Shown here one piece after another: positions 36,294 to 46,885 of a DNA stretch of 64,000 nt (positions are counted from its first letter, which is position 1; every line of letters begins with the position of its first letter). Under the pieces are notes generated by a model. The model ran no database searches and had not been told where the DNA came from. It was given only the letters and a program-made list of their open reading frames with translations. The DNA lies in NCBI RefSeq assembly GCF_001713355.1, contig NZ_CP016448.1:372001-436000 (forward strand). The letters run 5' to 3'. The DNA comes from Methyloversatilis sp. RAC08 (GTDB lineage Bacteria; Pseudomonadota; Gammaproteobacteria; Burkholderiales; Rhodocyclaceae). Both the position numbers and the translations under genes were made by a program.

Positions 36294-37151
36294 TCAGGCG
36301 GAAACCAGCGTATGCAGGCCGCTCCACAGCGCGCCGGGCGCCAGTTCGAGCGGCTTCTCGGCCAGCGCCGGTTCGAGGCAAAGGAAATGGCGGAAGTCGC
36401 GATCCGGGACGTCGGGCAGCGCGCGGCACTTGTGTTCCCACGGGTTCCACACGACGAGGTCCGGAAAGCCGGTGCTCTGCAGACCGAGTGCGCGGCCGGG
36501 TTCGTTCAGCACGACGCTGTCGGGCGCGCCGACGTACACGCGGTCGATTTCGTCCTCGACCACCACCGCATCGAATTTGTCCTGCGTCGCCCGGTCACCT
36601 GCGGTCGCGTCCAGGTAGCGCTTGCCGCGCAGGCCTTCGACGCGGCAGTTCTCGACTTCGCCGACACGAAGATAAGTGTGCAGCGCGGCGGCGAACGCGA
36701 AGGGCGCATCCCCGGTGTTTTCGGCGCTCAGTTCGAGATCGAGCCGGTTGCCGCTCAGCATCACGGTCAGTTCGAGCAGGAAGGCATGCGGCCACAGTGC
36801 GCGCGTGGCGTCGTCGTCCTGCAGTGTCAGCGTCACGGTGACGAAATCGGCGGCCGCCCGCTGTTCGGTCACTTGCCACACCCGGGTGCGCGCGAAGCCG
36901 TGGCGCGGCCCGTCACCACGCGCCGCGAACTGCGGAAAGATGACCGGAATGCCGCCGCGGATCGCCGCCTGCCCGTCGAAGCGCGCATCGGGCGACAGAT
37001 AGAGCCGCTCCTTGCCGCCGGCCGGCACCCACGACAGGATGTGACCGCCGAACAGGCTGACGACGCAGCGCGCGCCGTCGGCTGCTTCGAGCGACAGCGC
37101 GGGCTGACCGTGGAATTCGGTGGGAAGGATGAGTCCGGTCTTGTCGGTCAT
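36294..37151 (-). CDS. D-hexose-6-phosphate mutarotase (YeaD-like)
   Basis: A 285-residue aldose-epimerase-fold protein. The segments LFGGHILSWVPAGGKERLYL, IRGGIPVIFPQFA, RHGFARTRVWQV and ALHTYLRVGEV are characteristic of glucose-6-phosphate 1-epimerases. The histidines of the HGFAR and HTYL motifs are the expected catalytic residues. It interconverts alpha and beta anomers of hexose 6-phosphates. It forms a minus-strand run with DUF1841 and ppsR. Confidence 0.88.
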   Translation of the reverse strand: MTDKTGLILPTEFHGQPALSLEAADGARCVVSLFGGHILSWVPAGGKERLYLSPDARFDGQAAIRGGIPVIFPQFAARGDGPRHGFARTRVWQVTEQRAAADFVTVTLTLQDDDATRALWPHAFLLELTVMLSGNRLDLELSAENTGDAPFAFAAALHTYLRVGEVENCRVEGLRGKRYLDATAGDRATQDKFDAVVVEDEIDRVYVGAPDSVVLNEPGRALGLQSTGFPDLVVWNPWEHKCRALPDVPDRDFRHFLCLEPALAEKPLELAPGALWSGLHTLVSA

Positions 37152-37171
37152 GGTGTCGTCAAAGTAAGAAT

Positions 37172-37603
37172 TCAGTCGTCGAGCCCGGCCCGCACGCAGG
37201 CCACATAGGCCGCGCCGTCGGGCGGCTGGCGGTCGCGCTGGGCGCGCCAGATGCTCTCGCCCAGACAGTCGAGCACCCGGTGCAGCGCCTCGTGTTCGTC
37301 ACCCATCTTCGCGCGCTGCGCCTCGAAGGCGGCGCGCAGCCCTGGCGGCTGGTCGATCGCCAGCTGTTCCTCGATCGCCAGATGCAGCGACAGGTGCAGG
37401 AAGGGGTTCGTCTCACCCAGCTCGGGCGGATATTCGCGCGTCAGCGCGCGTTCGCCCTGGTCGAGCAGCGCGTGGTACTCCGGATGGCGGCCGATCAGCG
37501 TCAGCGCGATGGTTTCCATCTGCGTCAGCGGCTGGCCGCTGTGGCGCTTGGCCCAGGTGTCGAGAAAGAACTGCCGGGCCTGGTCGCGGGTGGGATTGAA
37601 CAT
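37172..37603 (-). CDS. DUF1841 family protein
   Basis: A 143-residue protein from the ATG at 37603. It shows the DUF1841 pattern MFNPTRDQARQFFLDTWAK, GRHPEYHALL and ETNPFLHLSLHLAIEEQL. The family is restricted to beta- and gammaproteobacteria and its function is unknown. A conserved His/Glu cluster (HLSLHLAIEEQ) could bind metal, as in DinB-like helical proteins; that is inference. Confidence 0.88.
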   Translation of the reverse strand: MFNPTRDQARQFFLDTWAKRHSGQPLTQMETIALTLIGRHPEYHALLDQGERALTREYPPELGETNPFLHLSLHLAIEEQLAIDQPPGLRAAFEAQRAKMGDEHEALHRVLDCLGESIWRAQRDRQPPDGAAYVACVRAGLDD

Positions 37604-37669
37604 GGGGCGGCGCGGGATCGTGCGGGGCGGCCATTGCACCACAAAGCACCGCAAAGCAACACCAAGGCG

Positions 37670-38482
37670 TCAGCTGTCGTCCTCGACATGCACCGCCTGC
37701 AGCACCACGGCGGCAATCTCCTCGATCGACTTGTGCGTCGATTCCAGCCAGCGTATGCCTTCCATGCGCATCAGCTTCTGCGCCGCATCGACTTCGTAGC
37801 GGCAGTTGGACAGCGAGGCGTACTGGCTGCCGCGCCGGCGCTCTTCGCGGATCTGCGACAGACGCTCGGGCGCGATCGTCAGGCCGAACAGCTTGCTGCG
37901 GTGCTTCACCAGTTCGGTCGGCAGCTTGCCGCGCTCGAAATCTTCCGGAATCAGCGGGTAATTGGCGACCTTCACGCCGAACTGCATCGCCATGTACAGG
38001 CTGGTCGGCGTCTTGCCCGAGCGCGACACGCCGACCAGGATCACGTCGGCCTTTTCCAGCTCCTTGTGCGACATGCCATCATCGTGCGCCAGCGAAAAAT
38101 TGATCGCCTCGATGCGGTTCTGGTAATCGGCGCTCTCTTCCAGCCCCTTCTGCCGGCCGACGTTGTGATTGGCGGCCTGCCCCAGTTCATCTTCAAGCGG
38201 CCCGACGAAGTGCTCGAACAGATCGAGGAACAGCGCGTCGGCCTGTCGCACGGTGCGCGCCACCTCGGCATTGACGATGGACGTGACCACGATGGGCCGC
38301 ACGCCGTCACGCATCTGCGACTCGGTGATGCGTTCGACACAGTCGAGCGCGTTGTCGACCGAATCGACGAAGGGCACGCGGGTGTGCCGGAACTTCACGC
38401 CCTCGAACTGCGAAAGCAGGCTGCGGCCGAGCGTTTCGGCGGTGATGCCGGTGCTGTCGGAAATGAAGAAGACGGTTCTCAT
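37670..38482 (-). CDS. ppsR: PEP synthetase regulatory protein (kinase/pyrophosphorylase)
   Basis: A 270-residue DUF299 protein starting at 38482. It carries [20 protein letters not shown] at the N-terminus and the P-loop [15 protein letters not shown] near residue 150. PpsR phosphorylates PEP synthase with ADP, and removes the phosphate with Pi, to switch the enzyme off and on. It is divergent from ppsA across a 171-bp shared promoter region, the usual arrangement. Confidence 0.95.
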   Translation of the reverse strand: MRTVFFISDSTGITAETLGRSLLSQFEGVKFRHTRVPFVDSVDNALDCVERITESQMRDGVRPIVVTSIVNAEVARTVRQADALFLDLFEHFVGPLEDELGQAANHNVGRQKGLEESADYQNRIEAINFSLAHDDGMSHKELEKADVILVGVSRSGKTPTSLYMAMQFGVKVANYPLIPEDFERGKLPTELVKHRSKLFGLTIAPERLSQIREERRRGSQYASLSNCRYEVDAAQKLMRMEGIRWLESTHKSIEEIAAVVLQAVHVEDDS

Positions 38483-38653
38483 GATGTGTTCTGATCCAGT
38501 TCGGTGCGCAAACCGCACAGTCGGCGCAAAATTTTCCGCAGTGCACCACCGACATTAACTAAAATACCGCGTTTCCGCGCACCCATCCGGTGCATCGGAA
38601 GACTGCACGGTCGCCGCAACAAGCGATCGCCCCTTGTTCAAGAGAGGATACCC

Positions 38654-41023
<2,370 letters not shown>

Positions 41024-41111
41024 GCACCGCAGCACCTTCACGCGCGACGAGCGGCGCTGCTTGGTCGGTGGGCATCACGACGCTGGGCGCTCGGGCTGAG
41101 GTGATTGCGAC

Positions 41112-41434
41112 GCTGGACGCTCTGGCTGTGGCTATCGCGATGCTGGACGCTCCAGCTGTGGCTATCGCGATGCTGGACGCTCCAGCTGTGGGAGCGGCGG
41201 CCCCGCCGCGATACGCACTTTGCACGGCGATGGTCGCGGCACGATCGCGGCGAGGCCGCCGCTCCCACAGGCCGCCGCTCCCACAAGAAGCTCGCGGCTC
41301 GCCAGCCGCACCGGCGCTGCTTCCGTCAGGATCGATGCAACAGGCGATCGCTCCAGAAGTTCTGCCTGCGAGATTCCCGATGCAGGATGCTCCAGCTGTG
41401 GCTATCGCGATGCTGGACGCTCCAGCTGTGGGAG
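41112..41434. repeat. Tandem 30-mers and REP unit, left of the IS
   Basis: Near-identical 30-bp units reading CTGGACGCTCCAGCTGTGGC then TATCGCGATG recur from 41112 to 41186 (the first copy diverged) and again at 41391-41430. Between them lies a REP pair (41187-41269) plus a half-site and a unique-looking stretch (AAGAAGCTCGCGGCTCGCCA onward). This roughly 240-bp composite recurs to the right of the IS. The last bases, TGTGGGAG at 41427-41434, are the first part of a REP whose remainder resumes at 42635. Confidence 0.85.
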
Positions 41435-41437
41435 ATT

Positions 41438-42403
41438 CTATGTCTGAGCACAAGTGTTTTTGTGCTCCCTGGGTTGGTATTGCGAGCCGGTTTTCATGAG
41501 AGAGAACGCAACGCGAGCGATCTTTCTCGCGAGTGCGACGAGGGCCTGAGTGCAGGAGAATCCGCGAGCGATGCAGGCCTGATAGAAGGGTTTCCAGGTG
41601 GCTGAGCGGCTGGCTGCCATGGCGGCGTTGTGCAGGAGTCGGCGCACCTCCGGGTCGCCCTTTTTGCTCAGGGTGCCGCGGGCGTTCTGGTTTCCCGATT
41701 GGCGCACGCACACATCGAGCCCGAGATAGGCGATGAAGGCGTCTGCGCTTTTGAAGGCGCCCCGATGGAAGGTCGCGCACAAGGCGGCGGCGCTCAGCGG
41801 ACCGACGCCTTCGATACCCTGGCAGCGGCGGTGATCGTCGATCCAGTCGCTGGCTTTGAGCTTTTCCACGATCTGGGCCTGAATCTGCTGGGCGAGCCGG
41901 TCGGCCTTGGCCAGCAAGGCGCGCACCTCGCGCTTGAAGCCGGGCAGATCGAACAGGCTCTGGCGCAAGATGACGGCGGTCCGGACCAGGGTGGCGCGAC
42001 GACGCAGCAGTTGCTGCACGCGTTGCGTGGCCTCGGGCGGCAGCGTGTAGGGGCGCAGGTGCGAGCCCTCTTTGGCGACGTAGCGGGCGATGAGCCGGGC
42101 GTCGATCGGGTCGGTCTTGGCCCGCACGCTGGTGGCGCCGCGGTAGCGCGAGAGGCGGTAGCCGTCGATCAGGTAGAGCGGGTGCCCGGCCTTGATCACG
42201 GCGTCGCGCAGCGCGAGGTGGTAGGTGCCGGTGGCCTCGCAGCCGATGTGCAGCGGGCCGCTGGGCAAGGTGCGCAGCCAGGCCCGGATGGCTAGAGGGG
42301 TGTTGTCGATGCGCTGCACCGGGCCGTGCTCGCCCAGTGCGATATCGAGGCTGGCTTTGGATACGTCGATGCCGATGTGAATCGGCGAAGGCTGACTTGT
42401 CAT
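41438..42403 (-). CDS. IS110-family transposase (DEDD recombinase)
   Basis: A 321-residue enzyme starting at 42403. The N-terminal RuvC-like DEDD domain shows HIGIDVSKASLDIAL, CEATGTYHLAL and TDPIDARLIARYVAKEG. The C-terminal Transposase_20 domain has GIEGVGPLSAAALCATF and the serine-containing region RGTLSKKGDPEVRRLL. Length and motif order are complete, so it is probably active. Family members recombine DNA guided by a bridge RNA transcribed from the element's own non-coding end. The stop codon lies three bases inside the element's right end. Confidence 0.93.
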   Translation of the reverse strand: MTSQPSPIHIGIDVSKASLDIALGEHGPVQRIDNTPLAIRAWLRTLPSGPLHIGCEATGTYHLALRDAVIKAGHPLYLIDGYRLSRYRGATSVRAKTDPIDARLIARYVAKEGSHLRPYTLPPEATQRVQQLLRRRATLVRTAVILRQSLFDLPGFKREVRALLAKADRLAQQIQAQIVEKLKASDWIDDHRRCQGIEGVGPLSAAALCATFHRGAFKSADAFIAYLGLDVCVRQSGNQNARGTLSKKGDPEVRRLLHNAAMAASRSATWKPFYQACIARGFSCTQALVALARKIARVAFSLMKTGSQYQPREHKNTCAQT

Positions 42404-42432
42404 GAACAGGCGCTCCCGACTAAGGTTTAGGG

Positions 42433-42600
42433 ACTTGTCGGGACTCACCAGGCAATCGCTTGCAGGATATGGTCGATCAGGGCCGGCGAGGGCCGCGTCG
42501 ATGGATTCCTCATGGGTGCTCGATGGTGAGGGGCGGGACGATATCTCCCACGGTCTGTGCAAAAGCCAGAAGCGGCGTTAGTCCCTCCACCCCGACAAGT
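42433..42600 (-). ncRNA. Candidate IS110 bridge RNA
   Basis: The 229 bp upstream of the transposase ATG carries no gene. In transposase orientation ACTTGTCGGG (42600-42591) is perfectly complementary to CCCGACAAGT (42442-42433), giving a closing stem. Inside it, CGCCGCT (42577-42571) equals the left half of the target plus CT core, and GTGGGAG (42551-42545) is the reverse complement of core plus right half. A TCTG/CAGA stem lies between the two guides. This is the arrangement of the target-binding loop of IS621 bridge RNA. A second loop with weaker matches to the joined IS ends (GAATC at 42508-42504, CAAG at 42462-42459) could be the donor loop. RNA ends are not defined. Confidence 0.7.
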
Positions 42601-42634
42601 TCTCACTACAACTTGCCGAGACAGAACATACAAG

Positions 42635-43021
42635 CGGCGGCCTCGCCGCGATACGCACTTTGCACGGCGATGGTCGCGGCACGATCGCGGCGAGGCCGCC
42701 GCTCCCACAGGCCGCCGCTCCCACAAGAAGCTCGCGGCTCGCCAGCCGCACCGGCGCTGCTTCCGTCAGGATCGATGCAACAGGCGATCGCTCCAGAAGT
42801 TCTGCCTGCGGGATTCCCGATGCAGGATGCTCCGGCTGTGGCTATCGCGATGCTAGACGCTCCAGCTTTGGCTATCGCGATGCTGGACGCTCCAGCTGTG
42901 GGAGCGGCGGCACCGCCGCGATACGCACTATGCACGGCGATGGTCGCGGCACGATCGCGGCGAGGCCGCCGCTCCCACAGGCCGCTGCTCCCATAAGAAG
43001 CTCGCGGCTCGCCAGCCGCAT
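42635..43021. repeat. REP composite repeat, right of the IS
   Basis: This is the remainder of the split REP (to 42709), a half-site, and the same stretch as left of the IS (AAGAAGCTCGCGGCTCGCCA through CTGCCTGCGGGATTCCCGAT). Degenerate 30-mers (42835-42896), a further REP pair (42897-42979) and the start of a third composite unit up to about 43021 follow. The three units form a tandem array that predates the IS insertion, because the IS interrupts unit 2. The array ends about 75 bp before the RAYT gene. Confidence 0.85.
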
Positions 43022-43095
43022 TGCTCACAGATCCAGCGAACGCTTCCCGCGATCTTTTTACCCGTTATGGGTAAATGCGGTCTATTCTCTTTTTC

Positions 43096-43539
43096 ATGAA
43101 TGAGCTGCCCGCATCGCGACGACTCCGGACGGGCCGGATATCGATTCCGGGCCAGGTTTATCTGGTCACGACCGTGACGCGCGAACGCGAGCCAGTGTTT
43201 GGAGATCTGTCCGCGGCACGCCGGGTGATCTGCTCTCTGATGAATTCGGACGCGCGTGGCCATGCCACAACACTGGCGTTCGTACTGATGCCGGATCACC
43301 TGCACTGGATGCTGCAGCTCGGCCCTACCTTCAACCTGAGCCGCGTCGTTCAGCAGATGAAGTCATTCAGCGCCCACGCCGCCGGCGCGGCGCTGTGGCA
43401 ACCGGGATTCCACGACCACGCGCTGCGCCGCGACGAAGACCTCGCCGCGGCTGCGCGCTACCTGGTCGCCAATCCGCTACGCGCGGGTCTTGTGCGGCAT
43501 GTCGGCGACTACCCCCACTGGGACGCAGTGTGGCTTTGA
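43096..43539 (+). CDS. REP-associated tyrosine transposase (RAYT, Y1/HUH)
   Basis: A 147-residue protein from the ATG at 43096. It is a Y1 transposase of the IS200/IS605-like TnpA_REP type, with the metal-binding HUH motif in VLMPDHLHWMLQL and the catalytic tyrosine in AAARYLVANPLRAGLV. RAYTs are single-copy, domesticated transposases that cleave and mobilise REP hairpins carrying a GTGG/GTAG-type foot. REP pairs flank it on both sides (42897-42979 and, inverted, 43669-43751), the classic layout. It probably generated the REP family seen across the window. Confidence 0.9.
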   Translation: MNELPASRRLRTGRISIPGQVYLVTTVTREREPVFGDLSAARRVICSLMNSDARGHATTLAFVLMPDHLHWMLQLGPTFNLSRVVQQMKSFSAHAAGAALWQPGFHDHALRRDEDLAAAARYLVANPLRAGLVRHVGDYPHWDAVWL

Positions 43540-43610
43540 TGAAGTCGCTGCCCGATCGCGCGCGCAAGCCGCGCTGGCGGGAGGTACGCACTGTGGAAAG
43601 GAGCGGCGCA

Positions 43611-43751
43611 CTGTGGGAGGGTTGCTCCTCTGTGGGAGGGTTGCTCCTCTGTGGGAGGGTTGCTCCCCTGTGGGAGCGGCGGCCTCGCCGCGATCGTGCC
43701 GCGATGGCCGCAGTGCAGAGTGAGTATCGCGGCGAGGCCGCCGCTCCCACA
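43611..43751. repeat. 19-bp tandem repeat and REP pair downstream of RAYT
   Basis: Three copies of CTGTGGGAGGGTTGCTCCT (43611, 43630, 43649) run into a REP pair at 43669-43751. The spacer of that pair (CGCAGTGCAGAGTGAGTAT) shows it is inverted relative to the pairs at 32 and 35 kb. The minisatellite unit starts with the REP foot TGTGGGAG. Confidence 0.85.
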
Positions 43752-43837
43752 AGGGGCCGCCGCTCCACCAGGATCACCACCGCTCACACAAGAAACATGC
43801 ACCGCCCCCTAACCAGCTGATCGAAAACCTGCAGACG

Positions 43838-43869
43838 AAAAAAAAGCGCACTTTGCAGTGCGCTTTTTT
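43838..43869. terminator. Bidirectional intrinsic terminator
   Basis: Eight As, then GCGCACT-TTGC-AGTGCGC, then six Ts: a classical intrinsic terminator readable on both strands. It lies 43 bp beyond the stop of the cold-shock gene and serves that gene on the minus strand. Confidence 0.9.
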
Positions 43870-43911
43870 CATCGGAGACCGCCTTGCGGCGGTGTCACGC
43901 TGCCTGAAGAA

Positions 43912-44115
43912 TCAGAGCGGCTTGATTTCCGAGGCTTGCAGACCCTTCGGGCCGCGGGTCACTTCGAAGGAAACCTTCTGGTTTTCCTGGAGCGACTTGA
44001 AGCCGTTGCCTTGAATGGCGGAGAAGTGCGCGAACAGGTCTTCACCACCGTCGTCCGGCGAAATAAAACCAAAACCCTTGGCGTCGTTGAACCACTTAAC
44101 AGTACCAGTTGCCAT
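43912..44115 (-). CDS. cspA: Cold-shock protein
   Basis: A 67-residue single CSD-domain protein. It has [20 protein letters not shown] (RNP1) and [10 protein letters not shown] (RNP2), with the normal family length. GGAAT precedes the ATG at 44115. It binds single-stranded nucleic acid and acts as an RNA chaperone. A good intrinsic terminator follows, and a long, relatively AT-rich upstream region precedes it, as usual for csp genes with long leaders. Confidence 0.96.
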   Translation of the reverse strand: MATGTVKWFNDAKGFGFISPDDGGEDLFAHFSAIQGNGFKSLQENQKVSFEVTRGPKGLQASEIKPL

Positions 44116-44745
44116 TTTCAATTCCTTTGAATACAGATTTAAACAGGCCATCACGTTGTGCAATGACCGTAGTGCAGGGAAACCTCAAGGGGAATATGGC
44201 AAGCGGAGTACTGACTTGAAAATCGAGAACCGACGCACAACACGTTCATGCTTGAAATCACCTACAGACGTGCTTATACGGGATTTAACGAAGCGATGCA
44301 AATGCTATTTCAACAGCCATCCGCAGGACGGGGTCCGCCGCGGGGCGATGTCCGTCGCGGCATGCGGCGGGATACGCCTTGCGCCCGCAAGATTACCGCT
44401 CGGAAGCGCCTCGACGAAACATGCCGATGAACTTTAAATCAGCCGGAAAAGCTTGCCAGGCCAACGTTTACATCAACAACGCGTGCAGACGCGTCGATCG
44501 CCGAAGCGTCTCGCACCGGGCTCGCGTCGAGGTGGCACGCTACGCAAACGCCACGTAGTCCGCGTCCGACACGCCACCACCGCCGCACCCGAAGAATTTT
44601 CGCCTGACTTGAGCCCTTGCGCACCCCGGCGATCGACATTTGGCGCAATGCGGAGCACTGCATGACGGCTGCCCACGCCAACCACCGGCTCAGATGTATT
44701 CAGGCGCTGCCGGTAGCGCGCGGCTGGACGACGCGCATCGACGAC
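44116..44745. other. 630-bp region without a supported gene
   Basis: This gap lies between the cold-shock gene and the BaiN/YhiN-type gene. The part next to cspA is AT-richer and probably holds its promoter and long 5' leader. Short open frames on both strands lack ribosome sites and recognisable products. No repeats were seen. Confidence 0.4.
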
Positions 44746-45936
44746 TCAGGCGGCCTGCCCCGCGCACCAGCCGGACGACCAGGCCCACTGGAAGTTGTAG
44801 CCACCGAGCCAGCCGGTCACGTCCACCACCTCACCGATAAAGAACAGCCCGGGCACGGCACGGGCGGCCATCGTCTTCTGGTCGAGGCCGCGCGTATCCA
44901 CACCGCCCAGCGTCACCTCCGCCTTGTTGTAGCCCAGCGTGCCGGCAGGCTGTATCGGCCAGCCCTTCAGGCGCCGCGCAATGTCGCCGAGCGCGGCACG
45001 CGGCAACTCGACCAGCGCGGCGTTCCAGCTGCCCGCGCCTTCGACGTCCACCCACTGCTGCGCAAAGCGCTTCGGCAGATGATCGGCCAGCAAGGCAGCC
45101 AGCGTATGCCTGCCGGCGCGCGCGCCGTGCAGCCAGCCTTCCGCGTCGTGCACCTCGGGCAGCAGATCGATGACGACCGGCTCGCGCGCACCGGCCTGCT
45201 GCCAGTAACTGGACGCCTGCAGAATCGCCGGGCCCGACAGGCCGCGATGCGTGAGCAAGGTCTGTTCGCGGAACGCCGGACCATGGCACGACGCCACCGA
45301 ATCGAAGGACGCGCCCGACAGTTCGCCGAAGCGCGCCAGCCACGCCGGGTCAAGCGCCAGCGGCACCAGCGCCGGCTTCGGCGGCACCACGGCCAGCCCG
45401 AATTGTTCGGCCAGCCGGTAACCGAAGGGTGTGGCGCCTATCTTCGGCACCGTCAGTCCGCCGGTCGCCACCACCAGCGAGGCACACTCGCGCGGACCGA
45501 CGTCGGTGTCGACGCGAAACCCCGTATCGGTGCGGGTCACAGCCGTCACCGCCGACGGCATCTGCCAGCGCACGCCCGCCACGTCGCACTCGGCCTTCAG
45601 CATGTCGATGATCTGCATCGACGAATCGTCGCAGAACAGCTGGCCCAGCGTCTTTTCGTGGTACGCGATGCCGTGGCGCTCGACCAGTGCGATGAAATGC
45701 TGCGGCGTGTAGCGCGACAGCGCCGAGCGGCAGAAATGCGGGTTCTGCGACAGGAAGCTCGCCGGCGTGAGATCGCGGTTGGTGAAATTGCAGCGCCCGC
45801 CGCCCGAAATGCGGATCTTCTCGGCCAGCTTCGCCGCGTGATCGATCAGCAACACCGAGCGTCCGCGCGTGCCGGCCGTGGCGGCACACATCATGCCCGC
45901 CGCGCCGGCACCGATCACGATCACGTCAAACTTCAT
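44746..45936 (-). CDS. HI0933/YhiN-family FAD-dependent oxidoreductase
   Basis: A 396-residue flavoprotein from the ATG at 45936; a TTG 9 bases upstream is also possible. It has the dinucleotide-binding VIVIGAGAAGMMCAATAG and the family signature EKIRISGGGRCNFTNRD. Near the C-terminus GLFFIGEVVDVTGWLGGYNF, another hallmark, completes the FAD site. E. coli YhiN and clostridial BaiN belong here; substrates are largely unknown. Confidence 0.93.
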   Translation of the reverse strand: MKFDVIVIGAGAAGMMCAATAGTRGRSVLLIDHAAKLAEKIRISGGGRCNFTNRDLTPASFLSQNPHFCRSALSRYTPQHFIALVERHGIAYHEKTLGQLFCDDSSMQIIDMLKAECDVAGVRWQMPSAVTAVTRTDTGFRVDTDVGPRECASLVVATGGLTVPKIGATPFGYRLAEQFGLAVVPPKPALVPLALDPAWLARFGELSGASFDSVASCHGPAFREQTLLTHRGLSGPAILQASSYWQQAGAREPVVIDLLPEVHDAEGWLHGARAGRHTLAALLADHLPKRFAQQWVDVEGAGSWNAALVELPRAALGDIARRLKGWPIQPAGTLGYNKAEVTLGGVDTRGLDQKTMAARAVPGLFFIGEVVDVTGWLGGYNFQWAWSSGWCAGQAA

Positions 45937-46024
45937 GGGAATCAATCAGGCCTGGATCATCTGGCCGGCGAGTGTAGCGCGGGTGCGCGCACCGACCGAT
46001 CCGTGCAGGGCTCGCCGGTGTGCG

Positions 46025-46372
46025 TTACCGCGCCGGGTACACGCGGATTTCGTCGCCCAGATCGAACATCAGCACCAGGCGCGACGTGGGGTACGAGACC
46101 TCCGCGTTCTGGGCATCGGTCCAGTTGGAGAAGGTGACGGCGGTCTCGGGCGAATCCAGCCAGTGATTGTCAGCCCGCTCGTGCGGTGTCAAGGCGCGGC
46201 AGAGGTATCTGAGGCTGATGCGGCATTCAAGCCCGAAGCCCATGAACGTCGCATCGGGCGGGAGATCGAGCAAGCGCTTCAGCATATCGACGGACGACGT
46301 CAAAGACGGCTGCGGCGATCTCTCTGCAGTTGCTTCCGCACCACCTTTTCCACCGCCGTATCGCTGCTTCAT
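46025..46372 (-). CDS. Hypothetical protein
   Basis: A 115-residue protein from the ATG at 46372, supported by GGGAG 8-12 bases upstream. It is a soluble mixed alpha/beta sequence (SSVDMLKRLLDLPPDATFMG, LTPHERADNHWLDSPETAV, YPTSRLVLMFDLGDEIRVY) without recognised domains or membrane segments. It lies between the BaiN/YhiN-type gene and a REP region and seems to be transcribed alone. Confidence 0.55.
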   Translation of the reverse strand: MKQRYGGGKGGAEATAERSPQPSLTSSVDMLKRLLDLPPDATFMGFGLECRISLRYLCRALTPHERADNHWLDSPETAVTFSNWTDAQNAEVSYPTSRLVLMFDLGDEIRVYPAR

Positions 46373-46536
46373 GACCGAACTCCCTGTCATAAAAACATCA
46401 TGTTAGCAGGCGAAACCCACCCCGGGATAGCCTCACGGCATATGAGCACCCGCCCCGTCGGCCGAACAAGAATCCAGCCATGAAACATCGCTCCGGCCCC
46501 GTCGGCTGCAGCGGCGTTTTGAGGAGGAGCAGTGGC

Positions 46537-46680
46537 CTGTGGGAGCTTCCTCTGTGGGAGCTTCCTCTGTGGGAGCTTCCTCTGTGGGAGCTTCCTCTGT
46601 GGGAGCGGCGGCCTCGCCGCGATGGGCACTTTGCACTGCGATGGTCGCGGCACGATCGCGGCGAGGCCGCCGCTCCCACA
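46537..46680. repeat. 15-bp tandem repeat leading into a REP pair
   Basis: Four exact copies of CTGTGGGAGCTTCCT (46537-46596) run in register into a REP pair (46598-46680, spacer GGGCACTTTGCACTGCGATG). The repeat unit begins with the REP foot. Confidence 0.9.
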
Positions 46681-46885
46681 GGGGCCGCCCCCAGGTCACA
46701 CTGGGTCACTTCTCCCACAGGGGGGGGTGCGCCCCGAGGGGCTTGATTCCACTGGGGTAGCTGCGCAGTGCGCGCAGTCCATGGCAGGCGTGAATCACGC
46801 CAACCGGCCCCCACGATCTACGGCGATGTGGCATCCACACGGTTTGTATCGACACACAGCATCCCGCCACGATCCGCGCGATTTT

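Larger units (their letters stand above)
41435..42634 (-). mobile_element. IS110-family insertion sequence inserted in a REP
   Basis: The element is bounded by AG on the plus strand at 41433-41434 and again at 42633-42634 (CT in the transposase orientation). The 1,200-bp interval with one core dinucleotide interrupts a REP: TGTGGG-AG lies to its left and AG-CGGCGGCCTCGCCGCG to its right. Joining these restores an intact REP. No terminal inverted repeats or longer target duplication are present, as expected for IS110, and the CT core equals that reported for IS621. It contains one transposase gene and a 229-bp 5' non-coding end. Confidence 0.9.

Noticed and set aside
41435-42634. IS1111-type subgroup assignment
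   Set aside because: The large non-coding part is upstream of the transposase and no subterminal inverted repeats were seen, which fits the IS110 subgroup better.
44248-44430. Small plus-strand ORF upstream of the cold-shock gene
   Set aside because: No ribosome site, Arg-rich translation, and no family resemblance; it lies in the probable csp leader/promoter region.
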